Shown one piece after another: positions 20,101 through 23,825 of a stretch of DNA of 23,825 nt. The notes below the pieces were generated by a model. That model did not search any database and was not told where the DNA came from. It saw nothing but the letters and a program-made list of their open reading frames with translations. The DNA comes from Apostichopus californicus (taxonomy: Eukaryota; Echinodermata; Holothuroidea; Aspidochirotida; Stichopodidae). The stretch lies in the NCBI GenBank assembly GCA_020650975.1, contig JAIPMN010006494.1, positions 1 to 23,825 on the forward strand. The letters are read 5' to 3'. The stretch's first letter is position 1, and every line of letters starts with the position of its first letter. Position numbers and translations under genes: made by a program.

Positions 20101-22401
20101 TAGTATTATTAAGTGAAGCTGAAATCGTCCATATTTGCTTCATATCTGAATAATATCTCTCCCCCCCCCCCCAAAGGTAAATAAAAGAGCAAGTACACAT
20201 GTTTTCATTTCAGCTATGAAAAGTTTGACATTATCAAGCGTGTTGATGCGTAAGTTATTGCGACGACATGATTTACAATGTTTCTCCCTTCCTAATCCCT
20301 TTCCCTTAATTTACCGCAGTGTGCCCGTATGAAGTATGTAACGGTATCCTGTAGTTTCCTGAGGCAAAAAGAGAAAAAAGAGGAAAAAAGAAAGAAAAAG
20401 AGAATGGAATGCCGGTGTTCTTTACCTTTCCATTTTAAATTGACAATTTTACGTTAGATGATTTAGTAGATGGTAAAGTTTTTTTTTACCTCCAGCTTTT
20501 TCTCTCCGTGATATCCATCGAAGGATTCGTTTTTCGGTCTTGTCTGTTTTGACAAGATAATGAATTATGGGCAATTTAAAATAAGAAGGAAAAAATCTTC
20601 CACAGGAATGTTTACATCACAATTTTGAATCGGGCTTCTCGCAACTTGTCATGTCTCCGGAAACGGGTGTAAATAACTTCGGGTGCTTTTGCCTTTTCTG
20701 AAGGAAACCGACTCGCTCGTCTTGTTTTCTTTTCGTGCCGTGCGGTCGGTATTATCGTCCGTTGCTTCGTTATTAACGAACTTTACAAAACTCCTCACCA
20801 CGGTTTACACTCGGAGAGATTGTCTAATTACGGTCTAAACAAAGATACGATTAGCAATCTCGTAAGAGAGTAGCAGGAACAGAAGTTGTTGTTTCTCTTA
20901 AACTTGATATTTAAATTAGTTTATCAATGTTTATAAACTTGTTTATTGTATGTTCAACATATCACACTGTCACTAGGACACAGAGACTTTGGGTTTTATC
21001 GCAATGTACACGCGTAACATTTTACGGCACAAACCAAGACGACATTTTGACTCAGAATGATAAAGTAAAAAACCTGGTAATTAATGAAGAGTGTTAAACC
21101 AATTTTGCGTATTTTGAAAAACACACATCTCTTGCTGTGTGACAGTGGAGAAGAAGCAATTTGTGAGAAGTTTGTTGATACCAAATTTATAAGCCATCAG
21201 AACAGGCTTAACTTTCAAAACAAATCATTATGATATATTCTAGGCCAACCCAAGCTCTTCGATTTTGCGTAGCTCATTTATGTATTTTTGCGAAATTGGC
21301 GAAATTAATGTTTGTGTATTTAATTAGTTGGATTCATCGTTTTCTAGTGAACTTCTCATATTGGGTACCTACCCCCCACCCCCAAACCACCCCTTTCATA
21401 GCTTGTTCCTTGTCCATACACTTTGACTGCTTACCTGAGTGTGAAGTTTGATAGTAAGGAGAAGATTGCTTGTAAATTTATGTAAATTACTCATAGAAAG
21501 TCAGAAACAGCTAAGTTGGCATTGGAATATGTCTGATACTTACAAAGGTGTTGCTGAATATTTCTGCTGACCGAATGAAATCATAATTTATTCATTGTTG
21601 CTAAGTAATAGCTTAATATAGAGAAGATATGACGGCTTGATCCAAACAAAACATACGTTTAGTCCATATGGTCTTAACTTTGCATAGACTGACGGAACAG
21701 CGATACACAAGGTACTGTACCTTGTCTGAATTTTGTCATAGGAGTTGGTGACATCTTGAAAGACGTCATAAGTAGTCCCGATAAATTTGACGTTTACCTT
21801 GATTATGATTTGTTATCGCTAACCGAGTGATACAATCTCGATTTAGGGAGAAGTTTTGTTTGAAAATGTCCAACTTCGATATCAGGTTCTTCATATATAG
21901 TTGAGTAATTCATATTGAAGCATTGTTTTAGGTAAGGAACGGAAAAAAGGAGAAGAAAGAAACTACAGGGGACAACCCCGGCACTTTCCCTTTTGAAATT
22001 ATGCATTAAGAGAGATGGAGAAGATAGTTGCATGTTTGTAACTTTTCCCCACCCAAAGCTATGTGATTGCTAAATCAATGAAATACCTGAATCTGAGAAA
22101 GAAAATACAGAGAGAACATGCAGGCAGGTTGAAGTGCATTGGATATTGATGCAACAAACTATACCTCGATCACAAATGTTTCAAAATAACGATTACCATA
22201 TTTCTTTTCTTACTTTTCGTTGCTTCAATCGTAATCATCGCTTGTTTATTTCTGAACGTAATCTGTTATATCTTTCTTTTTGTTTTGTTCTTGCAGCAGC
22301 CGTTTTCACAGTACGAGTGTATACTGAGGTACGAGAACCTGAACTCTGTCGTATCCGCTCAGAGAATTGACGCTGAGACATTGAAATGCAACAATAAGAT
22401 G
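4819..22401 (+). CDS. PLXN: Plexin, partial: five internal exons of the ectodomain
   Basis: This is the interior of a plexin gene, a single-pass cell-surface receptor for semaphorins that signals to the cytoskeleton through a cytoplasmic R-Ras/Rap GAP region. The join is 4819..4957, 8116..8284, 12730..12938, 13704..13832, 22297..22401. Every exon has an AG acceptor and a GT donor, the phases agree at all four junctions, and the 751-nt join has no stop. In order it encodes the PSI1 tail, IPT/TIG 1, PSI2 with its CxxC..CxxC cysteine pattern, and the first part of IPT/TIG 2. The sema domain, IPT3 onward, the membrane segment and the GAP domain are off the window. The introns measure about 3.16, 4.45, 0.77 and 8.46 kb. 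Subtype: the arginine-tryptophan stretch near the PSI1 end and the CxTPSxI segment of IPT1 resemble plexin-B, whereas the CP-x-IL-x-ILIPAGV segment and the NLP motif fit plexin-A equally well. I favour plexin-B at about 60%. Confidence 0.9.
5101..5128. repeat. TGTC microsatellite, 7 units
   Basis: Seven uninterrupted TGTC units lie about 145 nt after the donor of exon a. The same motif recurs inside the larger array at 7773-7792. Confidence 0.95.
5410..5422 (+). repeat. Poly-C run, 13
   Basis: Homopolymer of C in intron A, followed by a C/T-rich stretch to about 5467. Confidence 0.9.
5799..5962. repeat. 13-bp minisatellite, about 12.6 copies
   Basis: The unit tactagtacaata repeats every 13 bases with no length change from 5799 to 5962. 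Variants are limited to single substitutions (for example tactaatacaata and tattagcacaata). It contains the self-complementary ACTAGT. Confidence 0.96.
6115..6137 (+). other. G-quadruplex motif in intron A
   Basis: Four G-runs of 4, 4, 5 and 6 bases are separated by only 1-2 adenines on the + (transcribed RNA) strand, the standard G4 pattern with very short loops. Confidence 0.85.
6537..6586. repeat. CA-rich simple repeat
   Basis: A run of mixed CA and CATA units, with an uninterrupted CA stretch near 6567-6580. Confidence 0.9.
7666..8085. repeat. ACCT/CTAC tetranucleotide microsatellite
   Basis: A pure ACCT run covers about 7666-7769, roughly 26 units. A short TGTC run follows (about 7773-7792), and then about 290 nt of interrupted CTAC, GTAC and TGTC units. 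It ends about 30 nt upstream of the exon at 8116, so it occupies the region where the branch point and pyrimidine tract of that intron would lie. The + strand is rich in C and T. Confidence 0.97.
8116..8284 (+). CDS. PLXN: Plexin exon b: first IPT/TIG domain
   Basis: This 169-nt exon starts after ataatttttcttgcag and ends gaag|gtaagt, so it enters in phase 0 and leaves in phase 1. It encodes 56 codons plus the first base of an alanine codon completed by the next exon. The product opens with a short beta-strand (IILDVLNLPRP), then YMCVFGDFQ, then VNCSTPSN. This is the IPT/TIG 1 pattern of plexins: hydrophobic strand, L/V-P-x-L/P, C-x-F-G/E, then a C-x-S/T-P-S motif. The two cysteines are at residues 21 and 46. 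N45-C-S is the only N-glycosylation sequon in the recognised exons. The reading frame stays open for about 150 nt into the intron, but the strong donor and the downstream phase fit make that read-through irrelevant. A CCTA-type microsatellite ends about 30 nt upstream of this exon. Confidence 0.9.
8525..9275. repeat. Tandem array of a 127/128-bp unit, about 5.9 copies
   Basis: Units start at 8525, 8652, 8780, 8907, 9035 and 9163 (spacings 127, 128, 127, 128, 128), and the last is cut short near 9275. Units four and five look identical, and unit six differs from them by about one base, while the first three are more diverged. Each unit contains several RCATGY hexamers (acatgt, gcatgc, gcatgt). 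An echo of unit one, gcagcgtgcaacataa, follows the array at about 9277. No protein is encoded, and the array sits about 240 nt after the donor of exon b. Confidence 0.96.
11370..11822. repeat. Minisatellite of 41-48-bp units with two unit types
   Basis: The core ctgttggttgtca or a close variant starts at 11403, 11446, 11488, 11535, 11582, 11625, 11673, 11714 and 11757, with a degraded copy at 11790. Between cores the filler is either of the type ttggtacaatcatatgtag or of the type aatgatacaacagtatagc. Unit lengths vary because of small insertions such as catag. Confidence 0.94.
12643..12655 (+). repeat. Poly-C run, 13, upstream of the PSI2 exon
   Basis: Homopolymer of C, 74 nt before the exon that starts at 12730, followed by a short CA run. 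Confidence 0.9.
12730..12938 (+). CDS. PLXN: Plexin exon c: end of IPT1 and PSI2 cysteine-rich domain
   Basis: This 209-nt exon has the acceptor ttctctttttttactcag and the donor cagtcg|gtgagt. It enters in phase 1, so the G left by exon b plus CT makes Ala, and it leaves in phase 0. Its 69 whole codons begin ALTVDLGLL, the last strands of IPT1, followed by STQFDFFDC, which corresponds to the plexin motif F-x-F-Y/F-x-C. PSI2 follows with cysteines at residues 27, 33, 36, 43, 46, 52 and 59. The core SCTECVQNDFNCNWC shows the C-x2-C-x6-C-x2-C spacing and the N/G-W-C of PSI domains, which are small disulphide-knotted wedges between IPT domains. The length of 209 nt is not a multiple of three, so skipping this exon alone would shift the frame. 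This is the most diagnostic exon of the locus. Confidence 0.95.
12939..13703 (+). other. Intron C of the plexin gene
   Basis: This 765-nt phase-0 intron (gtgagt ... gcaacag) separates the PSI2 exon from the PSI2-IPT2 junction exon. Apart from the G-rich tract at 13028-13072 nothing stands out. Confidence 0.88.
13028..13072 (+). other. G-rich tract near the donor of the PSI2 exon
   Basis: Several G-runs of 3-8 bases with short spacers start about 90 nt after the 5' splice site at 12939. G-runs at this distance from a donor are known binding sites for hnRNP H/F-type factors in animals, and the tract also fits a G-quadruplex pattern. Function here is inference. Confidence 0.7.
13704..13832 (+). 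CDS. PLXN: Plexin exon d: PSI2-to-IPT2 junction
   Basis: This 129-nt exon of 43 codons is phase 0 at both ends. The acceptor is gattgcaacag and the donor is gtagaa|gtaagt. It begins with a hydrophilic Ser/Glu/Lys linker (SSESNVKGRE) and then YCPHILEDNAPILIPAGV and a hydrophobic strand leading to KAANLPEVE. In plexins the last PSI2 cysteine is followed by C-P-x-I/L, then I-L-V/I-P-x-G, then strands leading to an A/R-N-L-P motif at the start of IPT2; all of these are present. A second in-frame donor after CCCGAG (13826, gtagaa) would remove only Val-Glu, but it is much weaker than gtaagt. The linker is several residues longer than in typical plexin-A. This is also the region where plexin-B proteins tend to carry insertions. 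Confidence 0.93.
13919..14232 (-). mobile_element. tRNA-derived SINE-like element, minus orientation
   Basis: Read on the minus strand, the high-coordinate end begins with a tRNA-like head: an A-box-like GAGCGCAATGG near 14207-14217, and about 40 nt further a B-box matching GGTTCGAGTCC exactly (14157-14167). This is followed by a body with CTCCTTGGGCAAGGCACTCT (about 14115-14138), a core motif seen in many animal tRNA-derived SINEs. The element ends in C/A-rich sequence near 13920. Degenerate direct repeats may flank it (gacaacattta at 13908 and gacaaatattta at 14233), but this match is weak. The head lacks a folded acceptor stem and is not a functional tRNA gene. It is non-autonomous and would depend on a LINE elsewhere. 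The body contains a perfect 32-bp palindrome. The boundaries are approximate. Confidence 0.72.
13983..14014. repeat. Perfect 32-bp palindrome inside the SINE
   Basis: The 16-base arm acacatggatgtggtg is followed immediately by its exact reverse complement, with the centre between 13998 and 13999 and no spacer. The next outer pair (13982/14015) does not match. It would form a hairpin in RNA or a cruciform in DNA. Confidence 0.95.
14661..14680. repeat. Perfect 20-bp palindrome
   Basis: aattcgaatg is followed directly by its reverse complement cattcgaatt; the flanking pair does not match. It contains TTCGAA twice. Confidence 0.95.
15247..15269 (+). repeat. CCCCT pyrimidine tract
   Basis: A C/T-only stretch with three to four blocks of about five C. 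On the minus strand it is a short G-quadruplex-type tract. Confidence 0.85.
15684..15693 (+). repeat. 10-G homopolymer with adjoining G-rich DNA
   Basis: A run of ten G is preceded by three GGGG blocks from 15664. It is the only run of ten or more G noticed on the + strand. Confidence 0.85.
19526..19576 (+). other. Long G-quadruplex motif in intron D
   Basis: About 50 nt of G-runs of 3-8 bases separated by A, T, TGA or AGG, dense enough for more than one quadruplex. It lies on the RNA-sense strand in the middle of the 8.5-kb intron. Confidence 0.85.
19749..19765. repeat. TA dinucleotide run
   Basis: Eight and a half uninterrupted TA units. Confidence 0.9.
20161..20172 (+). repeat. Poly-C run, 12
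   Basis: Homopolymer of C preceded by TCTCT in intron D. Confidence 0.9.
21707..21725. repeat. 19-bp palindrome with 1-nt centre
   Basis: acaaggtac, T, gtaccttgt: nine-base arms around a single base, about 570 nt upstream of exon e. Confidence 0.93.
22297..22401 (+). CDS. PLXN: Plexin exon e: start of second IPT/TIG domain
   Basis: This 105-nt exon of 35 codons is phase 0 at both ends. It follows a long pyrimidine tract (tctttctttttgttttgttcttgcag) and ends aagatg|gtgagt. It begins QPFSQYECIL, matching the plexin pattern NLP-x(n)-YEC-hydrophobic across the junction with exon d, and ends with a strand and TLKCNNKM, the second IPT2 cysteine. The acceptor is a tandem cagcag, so the exon could also start at 22300 and lose the first Gln without a frame change. 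The rest of IPT2 must lie beyond the window or in exons too divergent to see. After the donor the frame reads open for about 100 nt and stops at taa, which is intronic read-through. Confidence 0.92.
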
Positions 22402-23825
22402 GTGAGTTGGGTACTGAAGCCTCGTTATATGTGTTCTGCCACAGACACGAACATAACGGTGCCTAACCCAACAATGGTTTTTGGTACTATCACGGGTACA
22501 GCAGTTAAATAAAATCATGAATCTGTCAATTGTTTTGTTTTTTTTGCTAAAATGTTTTGCCCTTCCGTAGAAGAACAAGGACATTGAAGAAACATTGTCT
22601 TGTGTTTTATAGCCACACGCAGTTAGTTCACGATATTCACGGGTGCACGCTCGAGCAAATGCATTGTCTGTTAATGCGTCGCACTGAAGGTAAAAATTGA
22701 AAACAATATAGGAGGCTACACGTTGAACACTTACAGCTTAGACTCAGTATAGCCAAGAACTAAGCACTCGAATGTATTTCAGAAATGTGTCCTCCTTCTA
22801 AGGGCTCGCTCCGGAACGGAAATGTTGTTTGATGGAGCCAGATTTTATGTTATGCCATCGGTAATACACACAGTAGTGATTGTATGAAACGGGTAGTTTG
22901 GCATATAGCTTAATGTACCTTCATGAATGAGAAGGGATGGTCAATAAACTTGCCCCCGCATGCATCCGGCGATTAATGCTTTGGGTATGCAATGGTGTTG
23001 TTATTTGTCTGGTGTTGGTGTGTCTGGTGTTGTTATTTGTTTGAATAACAGTCCTTATTGATCCAGGTTTTATCACAATTGATTGACATCTGTGTTGTGT
23101 TTTTGACCCCCACAGATTGTTATTCGTAACATTAGTATTCAACACACATGGAACACGAGACAAGCATTAATTCAGATCTATGCAAAAAAAAATTACCCAT
23201 ATTTTAGACTCTAGTATTTTATGTAGTCACCAAAGGAAAAGCCCCAAAAATAGGTAACCACTCGTCATCAAATAAATTCCCGACACAGTGCTTCCCACAG
23301 CAAATCAAGCTACCCTCCGTCTAGACAGATACAATTAATTCATTTCATCTCTGATCAAATCGTTAATTTCGTTCGATAAATCCCTACAAAAAAAATTCAT
23401 CATCATATCCCATGAAAAATACAAAACTGATAATATTCCGACAAATTAAGTCACTGCCTCCTGCTCAAATCTCTGGATATCTGAACTGAGTTTACAGAGA
23501 AAGGGGAAATAAAATTCATATCGCATGCAATTTGCATTCCTTATTTAGGGAAATCTAACGTCAAGGCTATAAAGACCATTGTTTGGATGTGCTAAAATTT
23601 GTTGAAAGAATTGGTTGGTATAAATTTTGTTTCTTTCCATATTTTATGGATTTTTCAAATATGAAAATATAAATGCCGAAGATGTCTTCTCTGCAGGTGC
23701 TTCTTTTCATGTTGTCCTGTTAGGATGTAAAATTTAATATGGAGAGCCTCAATCTCATTTACAATTTGAAATTTCATGATTCAATAATCTCGAGTCCTCA
23801 ACCCGTCCCCCCCCCCCCCATTGAT
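22402..23825 (+). other. Intron downstream of exon e (partial)
   Basis: This 1.4 kb follows the gtgagt donor and shows no further plexin exon. It has a small imperfect TGGTGTTGTTATTTGTC repeat near 22990-23040 and a 13-C run at 23807-23819. No gene was seen on either strand. Confidence 0.7.
23807..23819 (+). repeat. Poly-C run, 13
   Basis: Homopolymer of C at the window end. Confidence 0.9.

Larger units (their letters stand above)
13833..22296 (+). other. Intron D of the plexin gene
   Basis: This 8464-nt phase-0 intron (gtaagt ... ttcttgcag) is the longest in the window. The protein reads smoothly from NLPEVE to QPFSQYEC across it, so no exon seems to be missed. It contains the SINE-like element at 13919-14232, a 20-bp palindrome (14661-14680), a pyrimidine tract (15247-15269), a G-run (15684-15693), a G-quadruplex-type tract (19526-19576), a TA run (19749-19765) and a poly-C run (20161-20172). 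The stretches near 17640-18660 and 20640-20880 are less repetitive and less AT-rich than the rest and could be regulatory. No coding signal was seen on either strand. Confidence 0.82.

Noticed and set aside
22402-22512. Open frame continuing past exon e
   Set aside because: The gtgagt donor is strong and the continuation does not resemble the rest of IPT2.

Overview
The window is a stretch of an AT-rich animal nuclear genome. It has no operon-like packing and no long open reading frames. It contains many microsatellites and homopolymers, and its coding exons are short, far apart and bounded by GT-AG splice sites. It reads as the interior of one large plexin gene on the + strand. Five internal exons can be recognised at 4819-4957, 8116-8284, 12730-12938, 13704-13832 and 22297-22401. 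Their splice phases fit one another (2-0, 0-1, 1-0, 0-0, 0-0). Joined, they give 751 nt, or 250 codons plus one base, with no stop. The product is the middle of a plexin ectodomain: the tail of PSI1, the first IPT/TIG domain, the cysteine-rich PSI2 domain, and the start of the second IPT/TIG domain. The sema domain, the later IPT domains, the membrane segment and the cytoplasmic GAP region lie outside the window, so the gene is partial at both ends. Several details of the PSI1 tail and IPT1 look more like plexin-B than plexin-A, but the subtype is not settled.

Layout: 1-4818 is intron upstream of the first visible exon. Intron A (4958-8115) carries a TGTC microsatellite, a 13-bp minisatellite, a G-quadruplex-type tract and a long ACCT microsatellite that ends about 30 nt before the next exon. 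Intron B (8285-12729) holds a 127/128-bp tandem array (8525-9275) and a 41-48-bp minisatellite (11370-11820). Intron C (12939-13703) is short and has a G-rich tract about 90 nt after its donor. Intron D (13833-22296) is 8.5 kb. It begins with a probable tRNA-derived SINE in minus orientation that contains a perfect 32-bp palindrome, and it later has a strong G-quadruplex motif. The last 1.4 kb (22402-23825) is intron with no exon that I can recognise.

Organism: a metazoan. The divergence of the plexin from vertebrate paralogues, the frequent poly-C runs and the SINE with a TTGGGCAAGGCACT-type core suggest a marine invertebrate, possibly an echinoderm. That placement is inference and was not tested. 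I see no bacterial, viral, CRISPR or rRNA features and no transposase or reverse transcriptase. I found no new enzymatic or defence system. The points most worth a second look are the repeat arrays next to the exons, a tandem CAG-CAG splice acceptor, and the palindrome inside the SINE.
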